This document shows positions 16,228 to 24,983 of a stretch of 64,000 nt of DNA, piece by piece. Within the stretch, counting starts at the first letter, position 1. Each line of letters opens with the position of its first letter. This stretch comes from Chloroflexota bacterium (GTDB lineage: Bacteria; Chloroflexota; UBA11872), in NCBI GenBank assembly GCA_022821905.1, contig JAJECS010000003.1:62001-126000 (forward strand), in the 5' to 3' direction. The notes under the pieces were generated by a model that worked only from the letters and a program-made list of their open reading frames with translations, was not told where the DNA came from and searched no databases. Both the position numbers and the translations under genes were made by a program.

Positions 16228-17639
16228 TGTTCACGCTGGCCGACGTGGCCGTGGCTGCCGACCAGCCACCGCCTCCCGGCGCGGATGAACTCACCATGTC
16301 CGCCGCGCATTTCGACAGCCGCCGCATCCAACCGGGCATGTTGTTCGTGGCGCTTCCCGGAGCGCGCGTAGACGGCCACGACTTCATCGGCGACGCATTC
16401 GCCGGCGGCGCGGCGGCGGTGCTGTGCGCCCGGCCCGACTCGGATCAGCCCGTCGAGCGCCAGGTCGTTGCCGCGGAGCCGCAGGCCGCGTTCGAACGAC
16501 TGGCCGGCGCGCTGCGCTCGCGCTCGTCGGCGACGTTCGTCGGCGTCACGGGCAGCAACGGCAAGACAACTACCAAAGAAGCCTTAGCCGCCGCCCTGGG
16601 CGCCGCCGGCCCCACGCTTTCCACCGAACGCAGCGAGAACGCCGAGGTGGGCGTGCCGACCACCCTGTCGCGGTTGACGCCCGCGCACCGCTACGCGGTC
16701 GTCGAGATCGGCGCGCAGGTCGTGGGAGAGATCAACCACTACTGCAGCTATGCCAAGCCTCACCTCGGCGTCATCACGTCCATCGCCGGGGCACACCTGG
16801 GGCTGTTTGGCTCGATGGAGGCCATCGCCACGGCCAAGGGGGAGCTCTTCGAAGCCCTTCCAGAGAGTGGACCGGCCATCGTGAACGCCGACGATCCCTG
16901 GTCCGAGACGCTGCGCCGTCGCGCGCTCGGCCCGGTGGTGTCGTTCGGCCGGTCGGATGCGGCGGACGTGCGGGTGAGCGCCACGCTGCTTATCGATCCA
17001 CCGGGAACCCGCGTGCGCATCGAGTCCGGGAGCTTCAGCGACGCCATCGACGTGGCGGGCACGGCGGGCGCCATCGATCTCGCCTTCGGCGCGGCAGTCG
17101 CGACCGCTCAGGCGCTGGGCATAGACCCGGCCACGGCCTGTAACGGCCTGCGCGACTTTCGACCCGCGCCGCACCGCCTCCGGCTCCAGGCGCTGCCGGG
17201 CGGCGGCCTGCTGCTCGACGACACCTACAACGCAAACGCCGCCTCGATGAAGGTCGCCCTGGACACGCTTCACGCGGTGTCGGTCCCGGGCCGCCGCATC
17301 GCCGTGCTGGGCGACATGTTCGAGTTGGGCAGCTTTGCCCCGGCAGCCCATCGGCAGGTGGGACGGGATGCCGCCGGCGCCGATCGGTTGCTCTGTGTCG
17401 GCGCGCTGGCCGCCCAGATTGCCGCGGGCGCTCGCGCGGCGGGTCTGCAAGCGGTAGACCTGATTCCCGCGGATACCGACGACTCCGCATCGATCTCGAG
17501 TGCCGTGGACGCGGCGGCCGCATGGCTTCGCGAGGAGCTAGCAGCCGGCGACGCAGTGCTGCTCAAAGCCAGCAACGGCATGGGCTTCGCCCGCCTGGCG
17601 GCGGCGGTAACGGAAGCGCCGCAGCTCGACGCCGGCTAA
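16227..17639 (+). CDS. murF: UDP-N-acetylmuramoyl-tripeptide--D-alanyl-D-alanine ligase
   Basis: Adds D-Ala-D-Ala to the UDP-MurNAc tripeptide in the cytosol. The 470-aa product shows SAAHFDSRRIQPGMLFVALPG in domain 1, P-loop GVTGSNGKTTTKE, then TERSENAEVGVPTTL, EIGAQVVGEINHY, and DDTYNANAASMKVAL in domain 3, all MurF-typical. The frame is open upstream within the kinase-like gene, but ATG 16227 lies in the TGATG junction at the start of homology. The neighbours are not the classical dcw genes (no murE, murD or murG), so this is a partial or relocated cluster. Confidence 0.94.
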   Translation: MFTLADVAVAADQPPPPGADELTMSAAHFDSRRIQPGMLFVALPGARVDGHDFIGDAFAGGAAAVLCARPDSDQPVERQVVAAEPQAAFERLAGALRSRSSATFVGVTGSNGKTTTKEALAAALGAAGPTLSTERSENAEVGVPTTLSRLTPAHRYAVVEIGAQVVGEINHYCSYAKPHLGVITSIAGAHLGLFGSMEAIATAKGELFEALPESGPAIVNADDPWSETLRRRALGPVVSFGRSDAADVRVSATLLIDPPGTRVRIESGSFSDAIDVAGTAGAIDLAFGAAVATAQALGIDPATACNGLRDFRPAPHRLRLQALPGGGLLLDDTYNANAASMKVALDTLHAVSVPGRRIAVLGDMFELGSFAPAAHRQVGRDAAGADRLLCVGALAAQIAAGARAAGLQAVDLIPADTDDSASISSAVDAAAAWLREELAAGDAVLLKASNGMGFARLAAAVTEAPQLDAG

Positions 17640-17640
17640 G

Positions 17641-18573
17641 TCAGCCCCCGGCGCGCCTGGCCTTGCGCGCTTCCTCGCGAGCCTGCTCGGCGCGGTAGTT
17701 GGTGATCCAGTTCATCGAATACTCATCACGACCACGGATCAGGTTGGCGGCCAACACCGCGTGCCTGATCTCCTTGTGGGTCATGTCCAGGATCGCCGCC
17801 GTCAGTCCGGCCTCCATGGCCGTCAGCAGGGTCGCCGCGTTGAGCGAGCGTCTGGCCGGCAACCCAAACGAGACATTGCTCAGCCCGATGGACATGTTCA
17901 GGTCGTCCTCCCGGTGCAGCGTGCGAATGGCGCCCAGCAGACCCGGCCCAAACACGTCGTTGGCCCCCACCGGCAGGCACACCGGATCAATGACGATCCG
18001 GTCGGCGGAAATGCCGTGCTCGGCGGCGGTCGCCACCAGCGCGCGCGCGTTTTCCACCCGTTCCTCGGACGTCTCCGGCATGGCGGCGCCGCCCTTGGTG
18101 CACATACCAATCATGCAGGCATCGTGCTCGGCAATCGCCGGCATCAATTCCTGCATGTAGTCCGCCTCGAACGGGACGGAATTCACCAGCGGCCGCCCCC
18201 GCGCGACGTCGAGCCCGGCCAGCAGCACGTCAATGGTGTACGAGTCGATCGATACGGGCACGTCAACCACGTCCTGCACCGCGCGCACGGCGTCGCGCAT
18301 CTTGCGCTTCTCGATCTCGTGGTGCGGATCGCCCGTGTTGACGTCGATCACCGTGGCGCCGGCCGCGACCTGCCGCGTGGCGTCACGCTGGACATAGGTC
18401 CAGTTGCCCTCGTCGTAGGCGCGTTGGAGTCGCGGCTTGTTGGTGGGGTTGAGGCGCTCGCCGATGGGCACGAAGGCCTCATCCGCGCTGATCACCACTT
18501 CTAGGCCATCACGGCCACGGAGCACCGTCCGCACGGAACCTCGACTTACGACGTAGGCGCGGCGCCCTGGCAT
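17641..18573 (-). CDS. Pterin-binding methyltransferase-like protein (MeTr / MetH pterin domain family)
   Basis: A 310-aa TIM-barrel protein of the pterin-binding family that includes methyl-THF:corrinoid methyltransferases and DHPS. VPIGERLNPTNKPRLQRA, ATVIDVNTGDPHHE, VPVSIDSYTIDVLLAGL, NSVPFEADYMQEL and SIGLSNVSFGLP match the MeTr branch rather than FolP. A frame extends to 18849, but that extension reads through a dispersed repeat and the 3' end of folP, so ATG 18573 is used although no strong Shine-Dalgarno is visible. No corrinoid protein or MetH is nearby. It follows folP in the same orientation, so co-transcription is likely. The methyl acceptor is unknown. Confidence 0.75.
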   Translation of the reverse strand: MPGRRAYVVSRGSVRTVLRGRDGLEVVISADEAFVPIGERLNPTNKPRLQRAYDEGNWTYVQRDATRQVAAGATVIDVNTGDPHHEIEKRKMRDAVRAVQDVVDVPVSIDSYTIDVLLAGLDVARGRPLVNSVPFEADYMQELMPAIAEHDACMIGMCTKGGAAMPETSEERVENARALVATAAEHGISADRIVIDPVCLPVGANDVFGPGLLGAIRTLHREDDLNMSIGLSNVSFGLPARRSLNAATLLTAMEAGLTAAILDMTHKEIRHAVLAANLIRGRDEYSMNWITNYRAEQAREEARKARRAGG

Positions 18574-18662
18574 GAGGCGCGCGCATAGGAGTGGTTGAGG
18601 ATACGAACGGCGCGGCGGCCTGGCAACGCGCCCACGACGCCACGAGCGGGCTCGTGCAGTTT

Positions 18663-18690
18663 CGTCATTCCCGCGGAGGCGGGAATCCAG
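18663..18690. repeat. Dispersed palindromic repeat (family A) overlapping the folP stop
   Basis: The element is a short inverted repeat built on cattcccgc and gcgggaat. Near copies occur at 33610-33637, 56192-56218, 56989-57016 and, inverted, 57152-57178. This copy begins just before the folP stop codon (18665-18667 on the minus strand) and encodes the last eight folP residues, GFPPPRE plus stop region. Confidence 0.85.
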
Positions 18691-19570
18691 CGTCCGGACG
18701 ATAGATCGCGTCGGCCATGGCCAGCGCCCGCCGGGTGGCCGGCACGTCGTGCACCCGCACCATATCCGCGCCATTGGCCACCGCGATGACGGCGGCCGCC
18801 AGCGAGCCTTCCAGCCGTTGATCGGCGGGCAATCCCAACACGAATCCAACGAACGACTTTCGCGACACGCCCACCATGAGCGGCGCCCCGAGCGACTTCA
18901 ATGCCGACATCTCGCGGAGCAGGACCAGGTTTTGCTCGGGCGACTTGCCGAAGCCAAAGCCGGGGTCAAAGAGCAGGCGGTCGCGAGGAATGCCGGCGCG
19001 CCGCGCTCGCTCGAGCAGCCGCTCGCCGTCGTGGCATACGTCACGCACCAGGTCGTCGTAGGCCACGGCTTCGACGTGTGGGCCGATCTCGGATCGCCGG
19101 ACGTTTCCACGGCGATTGTGGGTGACGACGAAGGCGGCCCCGGCCTCGGCGGTGGCATCGAGAATCTTGGGATCGTGCGTGCCGCCGGTCACGTCGTTCA
19201 CCATCACCGCGCCCAGCTTGAGCGCGGCGCGCGCGACGTCGGCCTTGCGCGTATCAATTGACAACGGCATGTCCGGCGCGCGCGTGCGGACGGCCTCCAG
19301 CGCCGGAGTGACGCGACGAATTTCCTCGTCCACCGAGATTCCCGCCGCGCCGGGCCTCGTGGATTCGCCACCCACGTCAATGACGTCCGGCGCCGCATCG
19401 AGCAGCGCGTCAATCCGTGCTCGCAGCGCCTCGGAGTCGTCAGCGACGCCGTCGCCGCTGAACGAGTCCGGCGTCACGTTGAGCACGCCCATCACGAACG
19501 TGCGCGTGCCCCAGGCCAGGACGCGCGAGCCGAGCCCAAGCGCGCCGCGGTCCACGGCCGGTTCATTCAC
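18665..19570 (-). CDS. folP: Dihydropteroate synthase
   Basis: Condenses pABA with dihydropterin pyrophosphate in folate synthesis. The 301-aa product has MGVLNVTPDSFSGDG, DVGGESTRPGA, SIDTRKADVARAALKLGA, NDVTGGTHDP, DPGFGFGKSPEQNL and VGVSRKSFVG in order. The frame runs to 19774, but GTG 19570 overlaps the cupin stop as GTGA and fits the family length. The last residues and stop codon are supplied by a dispersed palindromic repeat, so the native C-terminus was probably rewritten. The neighbour downstream is a second pterin-binding enzyme. Confidence 0.93.
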   Translation of the reverse strand: MNEPAVDRGALGLGSRVLAWGTRTFVMGVLNVTPDSFSGDGVADDSEALRARIDALLDAAPDVIDVGGESTRPGAAGISVDEEIRRVTPALEAVRTRAPDMPLSIDTRKADVARAALKLGAVMVNDVTGGTHDPKILDATAEAGAAFVVTHNRRGNVRRSEIGPHVEAVAYDDLVRDVCHDGERLLERARRAGIPRDRLLFDPGFGFGKSPEQNLVLLREMSALKSLGAPLMVGVSRKSFVGFVLGLPADQRLEGSLAAAVIAVANGADMVRVHDVPATRRALAMADAIYRPDAGFPPPRE

Positions 19571-19974
19571 GTCGGTCGCGCGACATCGCCTTTGGACATG
19601 TGACGCACGGTCTTCCCGGAATCGGCGAACGTCCGCATGACCTCCGGCTTGCCGTAGGTCCAGACGATGCGCATCGCCTCCGCGCCCTCGTTCCAGAACC
19701 GGTGGTGCGATCCCTCGGCGATCCAGATGTGGTCGAACGGCCGCAGTTTCAGCACCTCGCCGTCGACCGAGCACATTGCTTCGCCCTCAACGCAGGTGAT
19801 GCACTCCTCGGTGTCGTGAAAGTGCATGGGCAGGCCCGCGCCGGGCTCCATGATGGTCATGCCGGACGAGACGTTCTGTGAGCCGCGGTCGCCGTTCATC
19901 AGCGGAATGCTCCGGACTCCCGATCCGCGATCGAAAACCTGCGCGTCGCTCTCTCGTATCACGACCTTGGGCAT
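19567..19974 (-). CDS. Single-domain cupin protein
   Basis: A 135-aa cupin_2-type beta-barrel. The metal-binding histidines are in PMHFHDTEECITCVEGEA (motif 1, about residues 50-67) and in the HHRFWNEG region (motif 2). ATG 19974 has a good GGGGAG seven bases upstream. It overlaps folP by GTGA and heads the cupin-folP-MeTr operon. The ligand cannot be told from sequence; small cupins may be dioxygenases, isomerases or sensors. A second unrelated cupin lies at 33177-33551. Confidence 0.85.
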   Translation of the reverse strand: MPKVVIRESDAQVFDRGSGVRSIPLMNGDRGSQNVSSGMTIMEPGAGLPMHFHDTEECITCVEGEAMCSVDGEVLKLRPFDHIWIAEGSHHRFWNEGAEAMRIVWTYGKPEVMRTFADSGKTVRHMSKGDVARPT

Positions 19975-20180
19975 CTATTTCTCCCCGCACTGCGCCGACC
20001 CATGCCGACGCACCGTCATAACGCTACCCCACCCGGACCATGTTCGGCGTTGTGGCGTGCTTCGCAGCCACCAATCGACGGCGACGTCGTCCGCGACCGC
20101 CCCGGTGACTCCGGCGTGGTAGCTTCAGCGGCGACGACAGTGGACGCGTTGAGCCCCACTCGCGCAAGGAAGGCCGCGAC

Positions 20181-21470
20181 ATGCCCAAGGTGGCCATGAT
20201 CGGCGCCGGCAGCACCGTCTTCGCCACGCGCCTGATCGGCGACATGCTGACCTATCCGGAGCTGGCCGACTCGACCATCACGCTCGTCGATGTGGACCAG
20301 GCGCGGCTGTCCACCACCCAGGCCCACGCCGAGCGGGCGGTCCAGCAGCTCGGCGCCGGCATGCGCATCGAAGCCCCGGCCACCAGGCGCGAGGCGCTCG
20401 AGGACGCGGACTACGTGATCGTGATGGTGATGATCGGCGGCGTGGCGCCGTTCGAGATCGACATCCAGGTTCCCGCCCGATTCGGCATTGACCAGACGGT
20501 CGGCGACACGCTGGGGCCTGGCGGAGTCTTCCGCGGCCTGCGGACCATTCCGTTCCTGCTGGAGCTTGCCGACGAGATGGAAGAGGTCTGCCCCGACGCG
20601 CTGATGCTCAACTACGCCAACCCGATGGCCATCAACTGCTGGGCCATGAATGCCGCCACCGACATCGAGACCATCGGCCTCTGCCACAGCGTGCAGGGCA
20701 CGGCCCGGCAACTCGCCGGGTACTGCAACATCCCCGCCGACGAGGTGACCTACTGGGTCGCGGGCATCAACCACATGGCGTGGTTCCTCCGGTTCGAGCA
20801 CCAGGACCAGGACGCCTACCCGCTCATCTGGCAGGCCAGCGAAGACCCGAAGATCGTGGCGCAAGACCCGATTCGCTTCGATATGTTCAAGCACTTCGAC
20901 TACTTCGTCACCGAGTCCAGCAACCACATGTCCGAGTACATCCCCTACTACCGCAAGAACACCGAACTGATCACGAAATACCTGCCCGAGAAGTGGGACT
21001 ACCCCAGCTTCTGGCCGATCGATCGCGAGGCGTCACAGGAGAAGGTCAGAAGTCTGCTGGCCTCGTCGGAGCCGCTGGACCTCTCCCGCAGCCATGAATA
21101 CGGCGTGCAGATCATTCACGCCATCGAGACCGACACGCCGCTCCGCGTGAACGCCAACGTGGAGAACACCGGCTTGATTACCAACTTGCCGGCGGGCGCC
21201 TGTGTCGAGGTCCCCTGCCTGGTGGACAAGACCGGCGTGCAGCCGTGCCACGTGGGCGACCTGCCGACGCAGCTTGCCGCGCTAAATCTCTCGAACATCA
21301 GCGTGCAGGAAATGTGCGTGACGGCGGCCCTGGCCGGCGACCGGCGCATGGCGATGCAAGCCGTGCTGCTGGATCCGCTGACGGCCGCCCTTCTCACCCC
21401 GGCGCAGATCGAGCGCATGGTCGAGGAGATGCTCGACGCGCAGACCGACTACCTCGACTACCTGCAGTAA
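20181..21470 (+). CDS. GH4 glycosidase, alpha-galactosidase (MelA)-like
   Basis: NAD+- and Mn2+-dependent glycoside hydrolase of family GH4, which works by oxidation, elimination and re-addition at C3/C2. The 429-aa product shows the dinucleotide loop MIGAGSTVFATRLIGD, VGDTLGPGGVFRGLRTIP, the metal Cys in GLCHSVQGT and the metal His in GINHMAWF, all as in MelA-type enzymes. ATG 20181 follows an AAGGAAGG site. It opens a catabolic run with an amidohydrolase. Substrate could be an alpha-galactoside or a uronide; not decided by sequence. No signal peptide, so substrate must be imported. Confidence 0.9.
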   Translation: MPKVAMIGAGSTVFATRLIGDMLTYPELADSTITLVDVDQARLSTTQAHAERAVQQLGAGMRIEAPATRREALEDADYVIVMVMIGGVAPFEIDIQVPARFGIDQTVGDTLGPGGVFRGLRTIPFLLELADEMEEVCPDALMLNYANPMAINCWAMNAATDIETIGLCHSVQGTARQLAGYCNIPADEVTYWVAGINHMAWFLRFEHQDQDAYPLIWQASEDPKIVAQDPIRFDMFKHFDYFVTESSNHMSEYIPYYRKNTELITKYLPEKWDYPSFWPIDREASQEKVRSLLASSEPLDLSRSHEYGVQIIHAIETDTPLRVNANVENTGLITNLPAGACVEVPCLVDKTGVQPCHVGDLPTQLAALNLSNISVQEMCVTAALAGDRRMAMQAVLLDPLTAALLTPAQIERMVEEMLDAQTDYLDYLQ

Positions 21471-21520
21471 GTGCCAGGGCCGATCCCGCCGTCCTCCGTC
21501 CACCGAGTCAGGAAGCACCC

Positions 21521-22480
21521 ATGATCATCGACGCGCACACCCACATCTTCGACCGCTCGGTTGGGGGAGCCAGCGAGAACTTCCCGCTGTGGCCGGGCAA
21601 CCGCTGGGGCGCGAGCGCCCCTGACCTGATCGAGCAAATGGACCGGGCCGGCATCGACAAGGCCTTCATCATCAGCTACACGGCCGTCGACGTGATGGCC
21701 CACTACCGGCCGGAGGAGCGCGACCACAAGCTCGCCGTCTTCCAGCATTACCTCACCAAGGAGTACTTCGTGCGGATGTGGCGGCAGCATCCGGACCGGT
21801 TCGTCTGGATTGCGGACTCGATCGACCCGCGCGTGCCCGGCTATGTCGAGCGAGCGGCCGCCGACCTGGAACTTGGCGCCTCGGGTCTCAAGCTGCTGCC
21901 GCTCTTCGTTGACACCGAGATGGGCGATCCGCGCTGGCGGCCGATCTTCGAGCTGCTGCGCGATCGCGGCAAGCCCTGCATCATCGACATCTCGTGGTGG
22001 TATGCGCACTTCCCGTGGTTCGCGCCCAGCGTCCTCGGCAAGTACGACTCGTTCACGGAATACGTGAAGGGCTTCGGCGAGCTGGTGGCCGACTTTCCGG
22101 AGGTCGGAATTCAGCTGGCCCACTACGGCACGCCCGCACTGCGGGACCGCGACAATCCCGCGGCGCCGTTGCGCTATCACCTGCTCGACGAAGTCATCGA
22201 GTTCATGCTGGCGCACCCGAATCTTCACTGCGACTTGGGGGCGTATCAGCACGTGATCGGGGCCGACGAGCCATATCCGTACAAGAGCGCGCTGACAATC
22301 CTGGAAATCCTGGTGCAAGGAATCGGGACCGATCGCATTCACTGGGGCACGGATTGGCCCTACCTGGGCGTGCAGCCCTACGAGAACCTCATCCGCGCCA
22401 TCCGCGAGGCGCCCTTCCTCGACCAGGATGGGGCGGACAAGATCCTGGGGCTGAACGCGGCGCGATTCTTCGGGGTCTAG
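21521..22480 (+). CDS. Amidohydrolase family 2 (metal-dependent hydrolase, TIM barrel)
   Basis: A 319-aa amidohydrolase_2 protein. IIDAHTHIFDR supplies the HxH metal motif at residues 6-8, QLAHYGTPAL carries a His in the middle, and HWGTDWPYLG near the C-terminus supplies the metal Asp. The frame extends upstream over the end of the GH4 gene but ATG 21521, 51 bases after that gene and preceded by AGGAAG, matches the family start. Members include decarboxylases and lactonases; a lactonase or acid decarboxylase acting after the GH4 step is plausible but not shown. Confidence 0.85.
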   Translation: MIIDAHTHIFDRSVGGASENFPLWPGNRWGASAPDLIEQMDRAGIDKAFIISYTAVDVMAHYRPEERDHKLAVFQHYLTKEYFVRMWRQHPDRFVWIADSIDPRVPGYVERAAADLELGASGLKLLPLFVDTEMGDPRWRPIFELLRDRGKPCIIDISWWYAHFPWFAPSVLGKYDSFTEYVKGFGELVADFPEVGIQLAHYGTPALRDRDNPAAPLRYHLLDEVIEFMLAHPNLHCDLGAYQHVIGADEPYPYKSALTILEILVQGIGTDRIHWGTDWPYLGVQPYENLIRAIREAPFLDQDGADKILGLNAARFFGV

Positions 22481-22513
22481 GCTACCTCCGCCCTCAGTCT
22501 GGAAGGCGACCGA

Positions 22514-23545
22514 TCAGGGCAACGACGCCTCGATCACCCGGAGCATGTTGCCGCCCAGGATCTTCAGGGTTTCGTCCTCCGTATACCCGCGCTCGAGCAA
22601 CGCCGCCGTGACGTTCGGCAGCGTGCTGGTGTCCTCGAAGTCCTTGGCCCAGGTGAAGTCGTCCTCGGCGATCCGCTGATTGAAGCTCACGTTGCGGGTT
22701 CGCTGGGTGCCGTCCAGGAGATAGTCGGGACCGAGGCCAACGCTTTCGATCCCGCCCATGTCAACCAGGTAGTCGATGTGGGTCAGCACGTCGTCGATGG
22801 TGGCGTGACCACTGTCGAGCAGCACCCGCGAGCAGAAGTGGACGGCCGCCACGCCGCCGTTGTCGGCCAGGTCCCTGATCTGATCGTCCCAGAGCAGTTG
22901 CGTGCTCCTGGGATTGAGCTCGCGGGCGCCGGTGTGGGAGTTGATGACGGGTCGGTCGGTGATGGCCAGCACGTCGGCAATGGTGGCCGTCGATGAGTGC
23001 GACACGTCGAGCAGCATGCCCAGCCGATTCACCTCGGCAATCAGGTCACGGCCGAACTCCGTCAGGCCGGGCTCGTCGGTGTCCGACTGCGCCGTTCCCA
23101 CCTGGTTGCGCGTGGCCCAGTGCAGTTGCAGGTGCCGCATGCCCAGGCGGTGGAAGATCCGCAGCGCGGCCAGGCTGCCCTCCAGCAGCTTTGCGCCCTC
23201 CGCTCCGAGGATGAGCCCCAGGCGGCCGGTGCGCTTGGCCTCGCCGATGTCCGCGGCGCGGCGCACCACGAAGACCTCGTCGGGCATGGTCTCGATGGTG
23301 GCGAATATCTCGTCGTAGGCCTCCATGGCGTCGCGCATGAAGCCCTCGGTGCTGTAGAGCGAGCGCTCGAATTCCGCCCGGCTGTCCGAGAAGGCGCGCC
23401 CGGATACCGTCGCCTGCACGACCTTGGCGGTCACGCCGCCGGCAAGGTCTCGTCGCAAGTCCTCCGCCCGCACCATGTGGTCGTGGGCCAGCACGACCAG
23501 CGCGCGCTGGTGCAGGTCATGCCCGGCCAATGTCGCTGAATGCAA
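22514..23545 (-). CDS. Membrane dipeptidase-family (peptidase M19) hydrolase
   Basis: A 343-aa zinc enzyme of the renal dipeptidase family. Ligand blocks are present: AHDHM at the N-terminus, GAEGAKLLEG (Glu), DVSHSS (His), NSHTGAREL (His) and GLGPDYLLDG. The open frame reaches 23710, but homology starts just after GQLHSAT, so a TTG at 23545 preceded by AGGACGAGG is taken. That start lies divergent to the aminotransferase. Bacterial M19 enzymes cleave dipeptides, often with D-residues, or beta-lactam-like bonds. No signal peptide is seen, so this one is probably cytosolic. Confidence 0.87.
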   Translation of the reverse strand: MHSATLAGHDLHQRALVVLAHDHMVRAEDLRRDLAGGVTAKVVQATVSGRAFSDSRAEFERSLYSTEGFMRDAMEAYDEIFATIETMPDEVFVVRRAADIGEAKRTGRLGLILGAEGAKLLEGSLAALRIFHRLGMRHLQLHWATRNQVGTAQSDTDEPGLTEFGRDLIAEVNRLGMLLDVSHSSTATIADVLAITDRPVINSHTGARELNPRSTQLLWDDQIRDLADNGGVAAVHFCSRVLLDSGHATIDDVLTHIDYLVDMGGIESVGLGPDYLLDGTQRTRNVSFNQRIAEDDFTWAKDFEDTSTLPNVTAALLERGYTEDETLKILGGNMLRVIEASLP

Positions 23546-23677
23546 TTGCCCTCGTCCTATCTGTTTGCCCCCATGCCCGCCGCCCAACGATACCCCCGAG
23601 GCGGTCGGATTCACGCCTCGCGGAGAGTCGAGTCGAATCGGCGCTACGTGGTAGCCTCGCGCCCACCAAAATTTCCG

Positions 23678-24904
23678 GTGCAGGCGGCGCCGTTGAAGAT
23701 TGCGCATCACATTCGGGCCATGCCCCCAGTGGGGTCTCGGCTGCTCGCCATGCAGGTGAGGGCCGCGCGTCGCCGCGGCGTCGACGTGCTGCCGTTGATG
23801 CCCTACGCCGAGCGGGCGCCGTCCCCTGAAGCGACCGAGGCGGTGGTTCGAGAGATTCGCGACAACCGGGAAGCCCCCTCACGTGGGCTTCCCGAGCTTC
23901 GTGAGGCCGTGGCGGATCGCATCGGCGACGAAATCGGCCAGCCCGTGGATCCTGAGTCCGAGGTGCTCGTCACCAGCGGCTCGATGCAGGCGCTGAATCT
24001 GGTGTTCCGCGCGACGATCAACCCGGGCGACGAGGTGATCATTCCGTCGCCCTGCTACTTCTTCGGCGGCTGCGTGGAGTTGGCCGGCGGGCGCCCGGTC
24101 CACCTGCCCATGGCGGAGTCCGAGGGCTATGCCTGGGACGTCGACCGGATCGCCGCCGCCATCACGTCACGCACGACGGCCATCGTCGTCAACACCCCGG
24201 TCAATCCCACGGGCGTGGTGCTGGACGAAGACACGCTGCGAGCCGTTGCCGACCTGGCCGAGCGGCACGACCTGCTCATCGTGTCGGACGAGTCTTACGA
24301 CACGATGATCTACGACGGGCGCCGCCACGTGAGTTGCGCCGGCGTTTCGAACGCCGCCGCGCGCACCGCCATCGTTCGCAGCTTCACCAAGAGCTTCGCC
24401 ATGCCCGCCTGGCGGGTGGGCTATATTGTCGGCCCCCCGAGCGTCATCGACGCGTGCACCAAGGCGCTGGAATGGGAACAGCTCCACGGCAACCATGTCG
24501 CCCAAGCCGGGGCTGCCGCCGCGATGCGCCACCCGGTCTACCCAGGGGACAGCATGGCCCGGGAATTCCAGCAGCTGCGCGACGTGATCTATCCATTCGT
24601 GGCGCCGGAACATCCGCTGTACGCCTTGAGGCCGGCCGGCGGACCGTTCGTGTTCATCAACGTCTCCGAGGTATTCGAATCTTCCACGCAGGCGTCGGCT
24701 GCCTTGCTGGAGGCCGGCATCCCGACCACCGCCGGGCACTTCTGCCGATCCGACCGGCACGTGCGCATGGCGTTCGGCGCGCCGCCGGCGGTCCTGCGCG
24801 AAGCCGGTCGGCGTCTGCGCGAGATCGCCGCCGACCACACCGCCATCCAATCACTTCAAGCCGAGCAAGCAGCGAATAGGGGGGCCGTACTCAGCACGAC
24901 GTAG
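23678..24904 (+). CDS. Class I/II aminotransferase (aspartate-aminotransferase fold)
   Basis: PLP-dependent transaminase. Homology starts at KIAHHIRAMPPVGSRLLAM and runs through TSGSMQALNL, NPGDEVIIPSPCYFF, VVNTPVNPTGVVLDED, SDESYDTMIYDG and the PLP lysine in SFTKSFAMPAWRVGYIVG. The frame is open from 23540; GTG 23678 is a reasonable start, with GTG 23648 and ATG 23720 as alternatives, and none has a good ribosome site. About 408 aa from 23678, normal for the family. The amino donor cannot be deduced. It stands between the M19 dipeptidase and the ABC transporter, consistent with amino-acid or amino-sugar catabolism. Confidence 0.87.
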   Translation: MQAAPLKIAHHIRAMPPVGSRLLAMQVRAARRRGVDVLPLMPYAERAPSPEATEAVVREIRDNREAPSRGLPELREAVADRIGDEIGQPVDPESEVLVTSGSMQALNLVFRATINPGDEVIIPSPCYFFGGCVELAGGRPVHLPMAESEGYAWDVDRIAAAITSRTTAIVVNTPVNPTGVVLDEDTLRAVADLAERHDLLIVSDESYDTMIYDGRRHVSCAGVSNAAARTAIVRSFTKSFAMPAWRVGYIVGPPSVIDACTKALEWEQLHGNHVAQAGAAAAMRHPVYPGDSMAREFQQLRDVIYPFVAPEHPLYALRPAGGPFVFINVSEVFESSTQASAALLEAGIPTTAGHFCRSDRHVRMAFGAPPAVLREAGRRLREIAADHTAIQSLQAEQAANRGAVLSTT

Positions 24905-24983
24905 TCGAGGAAAGCACACAGTCACGACCAAATCCGCCAGGGCGTTCCTGGCAACGGATTGGTTTGAGACGGGGAGGATGTTT

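Noticed and set aside
17641-18849. 402-codon version of the pterin-binding methyltransferase-like gene
   Set aside because: The first 92 codons read across a dispersed palindrome and the antisense of folP; no homology and no ribosome site. ATG 18573 fits the family.
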